A stretch of DNA of 64,000 bases from Fulvimarina sp. (GTDB taxonomy: Bacteria > Pseudomonadota > Alphaproteobacteria > Rhizobiales > Rhizobiaceae), in contig PACL01000060.1 in NCBI GenBank assembly GCA_002700095.1, positions 43,643-107,642 on the forward strand, read 5' to 3'. The translations under genes and the position numbers were made by a program. A model generated the notes under the pieces. The model searched no databases. It was given only the letters and a program-made list of their open reading frames with translations, and was not told the DNA's origin. Positions 28,616-37,268 of the stretch are shown piece by piece (positions within the stretch are counted from its first letter, which is position 1; each line of letters begins with the position of its first letter).

Positions 28616-29758
28616 ATGAGCCGTCCCTATGCGAAACTTCCGCGCTGGATCGACTACGGGCTGATCCCGCTCGTCAATCTCGTCGTCGCCTTCCTCGTCG
28701 CCGGGCTCGTCGTCCTTGCCGTCGGCGAGAGCCCGTTCGAGGCCGCGGCGCTGATGCTGCGCGGCGCGTTCGGTTATACAGAGGGCTTCGGATTCACCCT
28801 CTATTACGCGACCAACTTCATCTTCACCGGCCTTGCCGTCGCCGTCGCCTTCCATGGCGGGCTGTTCAACATCGGCGGCGAGGGCCAGGCCTATGTCGGC
28901 GGCCTCGGCGTCACCGCCGTGGCGCTGTCGCTCGGCGCCATCCTGCCCTGGTGGCTGAACCTGCCTTTGGCGATCGCCCTCTCCTTCGCCTTCGGGGCGC
29001 TCTGGGCCTTCATCCCGGCCTATCTGCAGGCCAAACGCGGTAGCCACATCGTCATCACGACGATCATGTTCAACTTCATCGCCGCCTCGCTGATGGTCTA
29101 TCTCCTCGTCGGCGTGCTGAAGCCCGTCGGCTCGATGGCGCCGGAGACCCGCACCTTCGACGCCGGCGGCCAACTGCCCAAGCTGAAGGGCCTGTTCGAG
29201 GTCTTCGGCTTCAATCTCGGCGGCGCACCGCTGAACGTCTCGCTCTTCGTCGCGCTTCTCGCCGCCGTCCTCGTCTACGTCCTGATCTGGCGCACGAAGC
29301 TCGGCTACGAGATCCGCACGCTGGGTTTCTCGCCCCGCGCCGCCCGTTATGCCGGCATGTCGCAGACCCGGCTGATCGTCGTCACCATGATGATCTCCGG
29401 CGGCCTGGCCGGCATGATGGCGCTCAACGCCGTGATGGGCGACCAGTACCGCCTCGCCATCGATTTCCCGCAGGGCGCCGGCTTCGTCGGCATCGCCGTC
29501 GCGCTGATGGGGCGCGGCCATCCGGCCGGCATCGTCCCCGCCGCGATCCTCTTCGGCATGCTCTACCAGGGCGGGGCCGAACTCGCCTTCGACATGCCGG
29601 CGATCTCGCGGGACATGATCGTGATCATCCAGGGCCTCGTCATCCTGTTCGCCGGGGCGCTGGAGAACATGGTCCGGCCGGGCATCGGCGCCGCCTGGCA
29701 GCGGCTGCGCTTGCGCACCGTGGAGCCGGCGGGCGAAAATGTCGGGGAGGCCCGGTGA
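28616..29758 (+). CDS. Nucleoside ABC transporter permease 1
   Basis: A 380-residue inner-membrane permease of the branched-chain amino acid/ribose-type family (BPD_transp_2). It has about nine hydrophobic segments; the conserved GGLFNIGGEGQAYVGGL and the GFVGIAVALMGRGHPAG loop are typical of nucleoside-type permeases (NupB/BmpC-like). The ATG at 28616 has CCGGAG 12 nt upstream. The stop overlaps the next permease start. It pairs with the following permease and the upstream ATPase. Confidence 0.87.
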   Translation: MSRPYAKLPRWIDYGLIPLVNLVVAFLVAGLVVLAVGESPFEAAALMLRGAFGYTEGFGFTLYYATNFIFTGLAVAVAFHGGLFNIGGEGQAYVGGLGVTAVALSLGAILPWWLNLPLAIALSFAFGALWAFIPAYLQAKRGSHIVITTIMFNFIAASLMVYLLVGVLKPVGSMAPETRTFDAGGQLPKLKGLFEVFGFNLGGAPLNVSLFVALLAAVLVYVLIWRTKLGYEIRTLGFSPRAARYAGMSQTRLIVVTMMISGGLAGMMALNAVMGDQYRLAIDFPQGAGFVGIAVALMGRGHPAGIVPAAILFGMLYQGGAELAFDMPAISRDMIVIIQGLVILFAGALENMVRPGIGAAWQRLRLRTVEPAGENVGEAR

Positions 29759-30726
29759 TGGACCTGTCGTCGTTCCTCGACCTGATCGATTCGACCATCC
29801 GCCTGTCGACGCCGCTGCTCTTTGCCGCGCTCGCCGGGCTCTATTCCGAGCGCTCGGGCATCTTCGACATCTCGCTGGAAGGCAAGATGCTGATCGCCGC
29901 CTTCGCCTCGGCCTCCGCCGCCGCGGTGTGGGGCTCGGTGATGCTCGGCCTCTGCGTCGGCATCCTCGCCGCCGTGGGCTTCTCGCTGGTCCACGGCGTC
30001 GCCTCGATCACCTACCGCGGCAACCAGATCGTCTCGGGCGTGGCGATCAACTTCATCGCCGCCGGGCTGACGATCATCCTCGGCCAGAGCTGGTTCGGTC
30101 AGGGCGGGCGCACGCCAAGCCTCTTCGGCGGCGGGCGCTTCACTGCCGTCGAACTGCCCTTCGCCGAAGCCGTGCGCGATGTGCCGGTCCTCGGGCCGAT
30201 CTATTCCGGCGTCCTCTCCGGCCAGACGCCGCTGGTCTACGTCGCCTTCCTGATGGTGCCGCTGACCTGGTGGGTCTTGTTCCGCACCCGCTTCGGCCTG
30301 CGCCTCAGAGCCGTCGGCGAGAACCCGGCGGCGGTCGACACCGCCGGCATCTCGGTCGCCTTTCTGCGCTACCGGGCGGTGATCATCTGCGGCGTCCTCA
30401 CCGGCTTTGCCGGCGCCTATCTCTCCACCGCCCAGGCCGCCGGCTTCACCCGCGACATGACCGCCGGCAAGGGCTACATCGCACTCGCCGCCCTGATCTT
30501 CGCCAACTGGAAGCCGGTGCCGGTGATGTTCGCCTGCCTGCTCTTCGGTTTCCTCGACGCCGTCTCGATCCGCATCGAGGGGGTGGACCTGCCCCTCGTC
30601 GGCGAGGTGTCGGTACAACTCGTCTCGGCCCTGCCCTACATCCTGACGGTGGTCCTGCTCGCCGGCTTCGTCGGCAAGGCGACGCCGCCCAGGGCCGGCG
30701 GTGTCCCCTATGTGAAGGAACGATGA
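29758..30726 (+). CDS. Nucleoside ABC transporter permease 2
   Basis: A 322-residue second permease of the same transporter. The conserved SERSGIFDISLEGKML and the C-terminal AGKGYIALAALIFANWKP match the family. It shares one base with the upstream permease (TGATG); a GTG 3 nt earlier is also possible, but the GGGGAGG at 29744-29750 is better placed for the ATG. The end overlaps the cytidine deaminase start. Confidence 0.87.
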   Translation: MDLSSFLDLIDSTIRLSTPLLFAALAGLYSERSGIFDISLEGKMLIAAFASASAAAVWGSVMLGLCVGILAAVGFSLVHGVASITYRGNQIVSGVAINFIAAGLTIILGQSWFGQGGRTPSLFGGGRFTAVELPFAEAVRDVPVLGPIYSGVLSGQTPLVYVAFLMVPLTWWVLFRTRFGLRLRAVGENPAAVDTAGISVAFLRYRAVIICGVLTGFAGAYLSTAQAAGFTRDMTAGKGYIALAALIFANWKPVPVMFACLLFGFLDAVSIRIEGVDLPLVGEVSVQLVSALPYILTVVLLAGFVGKATPPRAGGVPYVKER

Positions 30727-31139
30727 TGGCCATGACCGACAGCCTCTTCGACGCCGCCAAGGCCGCCATGGCCAAGGCCCACGCGCCCTATTCGAACTTT
30801 TCCGTCGGCGCCGCGATCCTCACCGAGGACGGGCTGATCCACGCCGGCTGCAACATCGAGATCGTCAGTTTCCCCGAAGGCTGGTGCGCCGAGACCAGCG
30901 CCATCGCCCACATGGTGATGGCCGGCGGGTCGCGGATCGCCGAGGTCGCGGTGGTCGCCGAGAAGCTCGTCGCCTGCAGCCCCTGCGGCGGCTGCCGGCA
31001 GCGCCTCGCCGAATTCTCCTCGCCGAACACCAAGGTGCATCTTTGCGACGCGGCGACGGGGATCGTCGAGACGGTGACCATGGAGGAGCTGCTGCCGCAT
31101 TCCTTCGCCACCGATTCCCTCGGGGACGCAGCAGCATGA
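30726..31139 (+). CDS. cdd: Cytidine deaminase
   Basis: A 137-residue homotetrameric-type cytidine deaminase that converts cytidine and deoxycytidine to uridine forms. The zinc site is intact: Cys54 with Glu56 (WCAETSA) and Cys87/Cys90 (SPCGGCRQ). PYSNFSVGAA near the N-terminus is the substrate-binding block. It fits directly after the nucleoside permeases. Starts at 30723 and 30732 are also in frame; 30726 has AAGGAA best spaced. Confidence 0.92.
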   Translation: MAMTDSLFDAAKAAMAKAHAPYSNFSVGAAILTEDGLIHAGCNIEIVSFPEGWCAETSAIAHMVMAGGSRIAEVAVVAEKLVACSPCGGCRQRLAEFSSPNTKVHLCDAATGIVETVTMEELLPHSFATDSLGDAAA

Positions 31140-31957
31140 GCCGAGCCGCCGATGTCCTGCGCGATCGCCTTTCCGGCGCCCGGCCGGCCGTTGCCCTACC
31201 TGTCGTGGCCATGGTGCTCGGCTCCGGCCTCGGCGATCTGGCCGAACGGGTGGAGGTCGCCGCCCGCATCGGCTTTGCCGAGATCCCCGGCTTCCCGGTC
31301 AGCGCCGTCTCGGGCCATGCGGGCGAGGTGATCCTCGGCCGGCTCGGGGGGCGGGAGGTGCTGATCGTCTCCGGCCGCGTCCATTATTACGAGAGCGGCG
31401 ATGCGGGAGCGATGCGGCCGGTGATCGAGGCGATCGCCGGCCTCGGAATCGACAGGCTGCTCCTGACCAATTCCGCCGGCTCGGTGCGCGAGGACATCGC
31501 GCCGGGCTCTGTGATGATGATCGAGGACCACATCGCCTTTTCGGGCCTCAACCCGCTGATCGGCGAGGCCTCCGACGCCCGCTTCGTCTCGATGACCACG
31601 GCCTATGACGCGCGGCTGCGCGCCGGCATGGCGGGAGCCGCCGCAAAACTCGGCGAGACGGTGTTCGGCGGCGTCTACATGTGGTTTTCCGGCCCCTCCT
31701 TCGAAACGCCGGCGGAGATCCGCATGGCCCGCATCCTCGGGGCGGACGCCGTCGGCATGTCGACCGTGCCGGAGACGATTCTCGCCCGTTTCTTCGGCCT
31801 GAGGGTGGTCGCCGCCTCGGTGATCACCAATTTCGGGGCAGGCATGACCGGCGCCGAACTCTCCCATGCGGAGACGAAGGAGATGGCGCCGCGGGGCGGA
31901 GCGCGGCTGTCGCGCATCGTCGAGACGATGTTGCAGGAGGGTGCGTTCGATGACTGA
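31136..31957 (+). CDS. punA: Purine nucleoside phosphorylase (type II, trimeric)
   Basis: A 273-residue phosphorylase that splits purine nucleosides into base and (deoxy)ribose-1-phosphate. Conserved blocks: MVLGSGLGDLAE (phosphate site), SGRVHYYE, TNSAGSV, GPSFETPAEIRM and the C-terminal VITNFGAGMTG. It overlaps cdd by 4 nt and deoC by 8 nt, in a tightly coupled salvage operon. Confidence 0.92.
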   Translation: MSRAADVLRDRLSGARPAVALPVVAMVLGSGLGDLAERVEVAARIGFAEIPGFPVSAVSGHAGEVILGRLGGREVLIVSGRVHYYESGDAGAMRPVIEAIAGLGIDRLLLTNSAGSVREDIAPGSVMMIEDHIAFSGLNPLIGEASDARFVSMTTAYDARLRAGMAGAAAKLGETVFGGVYMWFSGPSFETPAEIRMARILGADAVGMSTVPETILARFFGLRVVAASVITNFGAGMTGAELSHAETKEMAPRGGARLSRIVETMLQEGAFDD

Positions 31958-32711
31958 CGGAACCAAGGGAAGACGGGCCGAGGCGCTGATCGCCCGGCTG
32001 GACCTCACCAACCTCAACGACGACTGCAGCGAGGCAGACGTCGCCGCGCTCTGCGGCAGGGCGGAGACGCCGGCCGGCCCGGTCGCGGCGATCTGCATCT
32101 GGCCGGCCTTCGTCGCCTTTGCCCGGCGGGAGCTTTCGGCCCGCATCAAGGTCGCGACGGTGGTCAACTTCCCGCTCGGCGCCGACGATATCGATACGAC
32201 GCTCGCGGAGACTCACAAGGCCGTCGCCGACGGGGCCGACGAGATCGACCTCGTCGTCGCCTATGACCGCGTCGCCGAGGATCCGGGCTTCGTCGAGGCG
32301 CAGGTGCGCACCATCCGGGCCAATTGCGGCCATGCGAAGCTGAAGACCATCCTCGAGACCGGCAGGCTCTACGACGAGGCGACGATCCGCGCCGCCTGCC
32401 ATGCGGCGCTGGCGGGCGGGGCGGATTTCCTCAAGACCTCGACCGGCAAGGTGGAGGTGAACGCGACGCCCGCCTCGGCGACCATTCTTCTCGAAGAAAT
32501 CGCCAAGGCCGGCGGCACCGTCGGCTTCAAGCCGGCCGGCGGGATCAGGACCTTCGAGGACGCCGACGGCTACATGCGCCTCGCCGAAACGATCTGCGGC
32601 CTCGACTATCCGGCGCCGGAGCGGTTCCGGCTGGGCGCCTCCGGGGTGCTCGCCGATCTCCTGGCGGTGGCGGCGGGAACGGAGCGGCCGGGCGGCAGGG
32701 CGGGCTACTAG
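31950..32711 (+). CDS. deoC: Deoxyribose-phosphate aldolase
   Basis: A 253-residue class I aldolase that cleaves deoxyribose-5-phosphate to glyceraldehyde-3-phosphate and acetaldehyde. The Schiff-base Lys162 is in FLKTSTGK, the second Lys is in GFKPAGGI, and the IDLVVAYD block is conserved. A strong RBS (GCAGGAGGG) lies within the end of punA. Together with deoA and punA it completes deoxynucleoside breakdown, though a phosphopentomutase (deoB) is not in the window. Confidence 0.93.
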   Translation: MTDGTKGRRAEALIARLDLTNLNDDCSEADVAALCGRAETPAGPVAAICIWPAFVAFARRELSARIKVATVVNFPLGADDIDTTLAETHKAVADGADEIDLVVAYDRVAEDPGFVEAQVRTIRANCGHAKLKTILETGRLYDEATIRAACHAALAGGADFLKTSTGKVEVNATPASATILLEEIAKAGGTVGFKPAGGIRTFEDADGYMRLAETICGLDYPAPERFRLGASGVLADLLAVAAGTERPGGRAGY

Positions 32712-32752
32712 GACATGGCTGCGGGCCCACTCTGGAGGCAGGCGTTTCCCTG

Positions 32753-34090
32753 ATGCTCCCCCAGGAAATCATCGCCAGGAAGCGCGACGGAAAATCCCTC
32801 TCCGCGGACGAGATCGGATCCTTCGTCGCCGGCTTTGCCGACGGCTCCATCTCCGACGCCCAGATCGCCGCCTTCGCCATGGCGGTGATCTTTCGCGGGC
32901 TAACCCGGGCCGAGACGGTCGCCCTGACCGAAGCGATGCGCGATTCCGGCGCGGTCATGGCCTGGCCGGGCCTCGACCGGCCGGTGGTCGACAAGCACTC
33001 GACCGGCGGCATCGGCGACAACGTCTCGCTGATGCTCGCGCCGATCCTCGCCGCCTCAGGCGCCGCCGTCCCGATGATCTCCGGGCGCGGCCTCGGCCAT
33101 ACCGGCGGCACGCTCGACAAGCTGGAGGCGATCCCCGGCTACCGCATCGTGCCCGACGGCGAGACCTTCCGCCGGACGGTCACCGAGATCGGCTGCGCCA
33201 TCGTCGGCCAGACGGCAGAGCTCGCCCCGGCCGACGGGCGGTTCTACCGGGTCCGCGACGTGACGGCGACGGTGGAGTCGGTGCCGCTCATCGTCGCCTC
33301 AATCCTGTCAAAGAAGCTGGCCGAGGGGCTCGATACCCTCGTCCTCGACGTCAAGACCGGCTCGGGCGCCTTCATGACCGAAGAGCACGCCGCTCGCGAT
33401 CTCGCCGAAACCCTCGTCGCCGTGGCGAACGGTGCCGGGCTGAAGACCGCGGCGCTGATCACCCCGATGGACCAGGCGCTGGCCTCTGCGGCGGGGAATG
33501 CCGTGGAGGTGAGGAACGCGGTCGATTTCCTCACCGGCGCCCGTCGCGACGCGCGGCTGGAGGCGGTGACGCTGGCCCTCGCCGGCGAGGCGTTGTCGCT
33601 GTCGGGGCTTGCAGAGACTGCCGCCTCCGGCGAGGCGATGGCACGGCGGGCGCTTCAGTCGGGCGCCGCAGCCGAGCGCTTCGGCCGCATGGTAACGGCG
33701 CTCGGCGGGCCGGCAGACTTTGTCGAGCGGATGGACACGCACCTGCCGCAGGCGCCGATCCTGCGTCCCGTCACCGCCGGGACGGCCGGCGGCGTGACCG
33801 CCGTCGATGCCAAGGCTTTGGGCCTTGCGGTGGTCGAACTCGGCGGCGGACGGCGCTTGCCGGAAGACGCGATCGACCATGCGGTGGGGCTGACGGGGCT
33901 TGCGGAAATCGGCCAGGAACTGGCGCCGGGCGAGCCGCTGGCGATGATCCACGCCCGCGACGTCGCCGGGTTCGAGCGGGCGGCGGAACGGGTGCGGGCG
34001 GCGTACAGGCTGGGGGTAGCTGCCCCGGCCGAAACCAGCTCGGTCCTCAGCCGCATTTCATCCCCGACCGATCCCACCCATCGCGGCTGA
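32753..34090 (+). CDS. deoA: Thymidine phosphorylase
   Basis: A 445-residue pyrimidine nucleoside phosphorylase, which splits thymidine and deoxyuridine with phosphate. The family signature SGRGLGHTGGTLDKLE is present near residue 110, along with DKHSTGGIGD (phosphate loop) and VLDVKTGSGAFM. It follows deoC by 41 nt; GGAGG lies 14 nt before the ATG. It is the last gene of the operon and is followed at once by a palindromic repeat. Confidence 0.92.
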   Translation: MLPQEIIARKRDGKSLSADEIGSFVAGFADGSISDAQIAAFAMAVIFRGLTRAETVALTEAMRDSGAVMAWPGLDRPVVDKHSTGGIGDNVSLMLAPILAASGAAVPMISGRGLGHTGGTLDKLEAIPGYRIVPDGETFRRTVTEIGCAIVGQTAELAPADGRFYRVRDVTATVESVPLIVASILSKKLAEGLDTLVLDVKTGSGAFMTEEHAARDLAETLVAVANGAGLKTAALITPMDQALASAAGNAVEVRNAVDFLTGARRDARLEAVTLALAGEALSLSGLAETAASGEAMARRALQSGAAAERFGRMVTALGGPADFVERMDTHLPQAPILRPVTAGTAGGVTAVDAKALGLAVVELGGGRRLPEDAIDHAVGLTGLAEIGQELAPGEPLAMIHARDVAGFERAAERVRAAYRLGVAAPAETSSVLSRISSPTDPTHRG

Positions 34091-34093
34091 GCC

Positions 34094-34356
34094 GCTGGGC
34101 GCCCTCTCTCCCCCTCGTGGGAGAGAAAGCGATTTCATCGTCTTGGCGAAGCCAAGTGATTGAAATCGCAAGAGAGGGGTGGCACCCTGTCCGGACGGGC
34201 GAACGCAGTAGACGCCGGGACTCCGTGTAGCGGTAGCGGCGGGTGAAGCGGTGGATCCCCTCTCTCCTCATTCTCAAGGTTTGGACCTCGGCAAGCCGAG
34301 GCCCAACTCCCTGGAATGACACTCTCTCCCACAAAGGGGAGAGAGGGGCGCCCAGC
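34094..34356. repeat. 263-bp compound palindromic repeat element (second family)
   Basis: The outer ends are inverted repeats (GCTGGGCGCCCTCTCTCCCC at 34094 and its complement ending at 34356). The left half is itself a long hairpin with an inner CTTGGCGAAGCCAAG and GCGATTTCA/TGAAATCGC. The right half has another hairpin with CCTCGGCAAGCCGAGG. An inner inverted pair (AGAGAGGGGTGG / CCCCTCTCT) joins the halves. No coding content. It sits between the convergent deoA and nucleoside hydrolase genes and may act as terminator for both. Confidence 0.85.
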
Positions 34357-34375
34357 CTTTGCCGCCGCGTAGCGA

Positions 34376-35317
34376 TTACGGCAGCCGGCCGATCCGCTCC
34401 GTCAGCAACTGATAAAACCGGTCCGCATCCCCCGAGCGGACCCAGAAGGCGTTCTTCGGCCGGTCGGTGACGCCCCAGTAGTCGGCGACCGTCATGCCGC
34501 GGGTGATGAGGCTGCCGGTCTCGATCTCGACATTGACCATCCGGCCCTCGAAGATGCTCGGGTCGAGGACGAAGGCGGTGACGCAGGGGTCGTGCAGCGG
34601 CGCGCCCGCCGAGCCGTATTTGGCGACGTCGAAGCGTTCGGAAAACGACAGAATCGCCGCCACCGCCGCGCCCGCCTTGTTGCCGAGCGCCCGGAAGGCA
34701 TCGATGCGCGCGCGGGTCGAGAGCATCTGGTGGGTAACGTCGAGGGGCAGGACGGTGATCGCGACGCCCGAGCGGAACACCATGGCCGCCGCTTCCGGAT
34801 CGACATAGATGTTGAACTCGGCCGCCGGCGTGATGTTGCCGCCCTCGAAGCAGCCGCCCCCCATCAAAACGAGTGCCTTCAGGCGTGTCACGATGCCCGG
34901 CGCCTTGGCGAAGGCCAAAGCGACGTTGGTGAGCGGCCCGAGGGCGAGCAGCGTGACGCTGTCCGGCGCGTGGGCCCGCACCGTCTCGATCAGGAAGTCC
35001 ACCCCGTGGGCACTGCCGGCCGCGATCGCCGGCTCCGGCAGGTCCGGCCCGTCGAGGCCGGTCGCGCCATGGACATGCTCGGCGGTGACGAGGGCACGGC
35101 CGAGCGGCCGGTCGCAGCCGGCATGCACCGGCACGTCGGTGCGGCCGGCGAGCTCGACCAGCTTCAGGGCGTTCTTCGTGGTCAGGTCCAGCGGGATGTT
35201 GCCGGCGACGGTGCAGATCCCGAGGACGTCGAGCTCCGGGGAGGCCAGTGCCGTCAGGATCGCGACGGCGTCGTCCTGGCCGGGATCGGTGTCGAAGATG
35301 ACCTTGCGCTTTTCCAT
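34376..35317 (-). CDS. Inosine-uridine preferring nucleoside hydrolase
   Basis: A 313-residue IUNH-family enzyme that hydrolyses the N-glycosidic bond of ribonucleosides. The calcium-binding N-terminal motif DTDPGQDDA (residues 9-17), the middle LLALGPLTNVAL, and the LHDPCVTAF block near residue 235 are intact. It faces the deoxynucleoside salvage operon and converges on deoA, so ribo- and deoxyribonucleoside use are grouped here. RBS AAGGGATC before the ATG. Confidence 0.9.
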   Translation of the reverse strand: MEKRKVIFDTDPGQDDAVAILTALASPELDVLGICTVAGNIPLDLTTKNALKLVELAGRTDVPVHAGCDRPLGRALVTAEHVHGATGLDGPDLPEPAIAAGSAHGVDFLIETVRAHAPDSVTLLALGPLTNVALAFAKAPGIVTRLKALVLMGGGCFEGGNITPAAEFNIYVDPEAAAMVFRSGVAITVLPLDVTHQMLSTRARIDAFRALGNKAGAAVAAILSFSERFDVAKYGSAGAPLHDPCVTAFVLDPSIFEGRMVNVEIETGSLITRGMTVADYWGVTDRPKNAFWVRSGDADRFYQLLTERIGRLP

Positions 35318-35537
35318 GGGGATGATCCCTTTCGATCGGCCGGCAAAGGCGGGGCCGGCACGTTGGCCTGCCTATGCCAAGTTCCGGCGCCGATGGGTAG
35401 GGGCGACGGGCTCGGACGGACGGGCTGGCCATGCCAGGCGTTCTTCGCGAAAATGTCCGGCCGGCACTTCGGCAGGATTAGAGTTCCGCAGCCGGACCCG
35501 CTAGGGTCGCGCGGGGCTCGAATGAGGGAATTGCGGC

Positions 35538-35879
35538 ATGAAGCTGGAAGAATGGCATCTGGGCGACGGCGACGGCATCCAGGAGCGGCAGCTCGCGGCG
35601 GAGTATCTGCCGGTGATCGAGGCCCATCGCCAGGAGGACGAGCCGGACAGGATCGACCGGCTGCGCCGGGTCTACGCCATGGCGCAGCACCTGTTCCTGA
35701 TGGTCGAGGGCCGGCGCCTGCCGGAGAAGGTCGTCGTCGCCATGAACGACCACAAGGGCCAGCTGGCCGTGACGTTTCTCGACCGCGAGTGGCTGGTGTT
35801 CCTCGACCCGTTCTTTCGCCTGGCCTGGCGATCCGAGGGAGAACCGCCGGAAAACGTCGTCGCGGCGGTCATCCAGTAA
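35538..35879 (+). CDS. Hypothetical protein, no family recognised
   Basis: A 113-residue soluble, acidic protein (MKLEEWHLGDGDGIQERQ...). The middle is helical and charged (EDEPDRIDRLRRVYAMAQHL) and the C-terminal half predicts beta strands (KVVVAMNDHKGQLAVTFL, WLVFLDPFFRLAW). The codon use matches its neighbours and the frame is the only sensible one in the gap. I see no motif that assigns a function. Confidence 0.6.
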   Translation: MKLEEWHLGDGDGIQERQLAAEYLPVIEAHRQEDEPDRIDRLRRVYAMAQHLFLMVEGRRLPEKVVVAMNDHKGQLAVTFLDREWLVFLDPFFRLAWRSEGEPPENVVAAVIQ

Positions 35880-36037
35880 CGGGATCGGAGATTGCCCGGA
35901 CCATCTTTCGCCGGGTTTTTCGGCGAAAGCCTGTGCATAAGTTGCAGAATGAAGATCATCGTTTCAAATCGACACGATTTTGTTAAGGATTCTGTCGGGT
36001 TCGGCAGGTGACTTTCCGCTGGGAGCGGCTCTAAGCA

Positions 36038-36475
36038 ATGGCCTCGCCAAGAGATGAGTGGAAAATGCCAGACGACGAGACGTTCTCCATCAAGGATCTG
36101 GAGAGGGAATTCGGGCTGACCCCGCGCACGCTTCGCTTCTACGAGGAGCGCGGCCTGCTGAGCCCCGATCGCCGCGGGCCCGCGCGGGTCTATTCGGTGA
36201 AGGACCGGGAGCGGGTCAGGCTGATCACCCGCTTCAAGCGGCTCGGCTTCCCGCTGGTCGAGGTCAAGCAGATCGTCGATCTCTACGAGGCCCCCCGCGA
36301 CCGGCGCAAGAGCCTGAAGGGCCTGAAGTCGCGCCTCGGCGAACAGCGGGAGATCCTGCTCGAGCAGTGCCGCGAACTGGAGCAGATGCTCCGCCTGATG
36401 GACGAGACCCTCGAGGAAGTCAGCGGCGAGCTCTCGGCGGTGGAAGACGGCGGCAGCCGGCCCGGGGGACGCTGA
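36038..36475 (+). CDS. MerR-family transcriptional regulator
   Basis: A 145-residue MerR regulator. The winged helix starts FSIKDLEREFGLTPRTLRFYEERGLL, followed by the RVYSVKDRERVRLI wing and a long C-terminal coiled coil for dimerisation. The lack of conserved cysteines in the C-terminus argues against a metal sensor; the sequence resembles the LiuR-like group that controls acyl-CoA metabolism, but no such genes are adjacent. An internal ATG at 36065 is an alternative start. Target promoter not seen. Confidence 0.85.
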   Translation: MASPRDEWKMPDDETFSIKDLEREFGLTPRTLRFYEERGLLSPDRRGPARVYSVKDRERVRLITRFKRLGFPLVEVKQIVDLYEAPRDRRKSLKGLKSRLGEQREILLEQCRELEQMLRLMDETLEEVSGELSAVEDGGSRPGGR

Positions 36476-36661
36476 GCCGTCGCGGCGGCCTTGCCAAAGG
36501 CCGATCGTTTCCTTTCCTCACATCCGGTCAGGCACCCGCATCTGGTCGGGAGTTTGGCCGCGCACGGACCGAGGCGCATTTTGCCCGGCCTCGCTCGTCC
36601 CTATATGATCCCTCTGAGGTTGCGACTTGCGAAACCTCGATATGGGGGGAAGGAACAGCCG

Positions 36662-37141
36662 ATGAGCGTGGCATTCGTCAAGGAACCGAACGAGGATCAG
36701 GTCGAAGCCCTGCCGGAACGCGATCTCGGGACGGATCCGAATTTCGTCACTTCGCGCGGCCTCGCCGGTCTCGACGCGCAGATCGCTTCCAGCGAACGGG
36801 CGCTCGAGGAGGCAAGGGCGGCAAACGACAAGATCGCCGTCGCCATGATCAATCGCGACCTTCGCTACTGGCGCGCCCGCCGCGCGACGGCGCAGCTGAC
36901 GGTCCCGACGGCCGCAGGTCCCCTCGTCCAGTTCGGCCACCGGGTGGAGATCGAGCGCGAGGACGGCAAGGTCCAGAGCTACCGGATCGTCGGCATCGAC
37001 GAGGCTGACCCGAACGAGGGCCTGATCTCCTACCTGTCGCCCCTGGCGCGGCAGCTGGTCGGCAAGGAGGTTGGCGACACCCTGCGCGCTGGCCCTAGCG
37101 AGGCGGAGATCGTGTCGATCGCGATCGACGACGAGAGCTGA
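36662..37141 (+). CDS. GreA/GreB-family transcription elongation factor
   Basis: A 159-residue protein with an N-terminal coiled coil (residues 35-75, GLDAQIASSERALEEARAAN) and a C-terminal FKBP-like domain with the Gre hallmark QSYRIVGIDEADPNEGLISYLSPLARQLVGKEVGD (shown in full only by its ends: YRIVG and LVGKEVGD). Gre factors enter the RNA polymerase secondary channel and stimulate cleavage of backtracked RNA. It is a second-type Gre as often found in rhizobia beside canonical GreA; the acidic tip residues cannot be judged. RBS AAGGAA before the ATG. Confidence 0.8.
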   Translation: MSVAFVKEPNEDQVEALPERDLGTDPNFVTSRGLAGLDAQIASSERALEEARAANDKIAVAMINRDLRYWRARRATAQLTVPTAAGPLVQFGHRVEIEREDGKVQSYRIVGIDEADPNEGLISYLSPLARQLVGKEVGDTLRAGPSEAEIVSIAIDDES

Positions 37142-37268
37142 GGGCAGGCAAGCGAACGCCGCGGCGACCGGTGCGCGGCCCCCCGACCGGCTTGCGCATG
37201 GCCGAAGCCTGCGGGGCGCAGCGCTCAGGCACTTTTGGCACCCCGGCCAAAGCTGCTATGGCAGCCGG

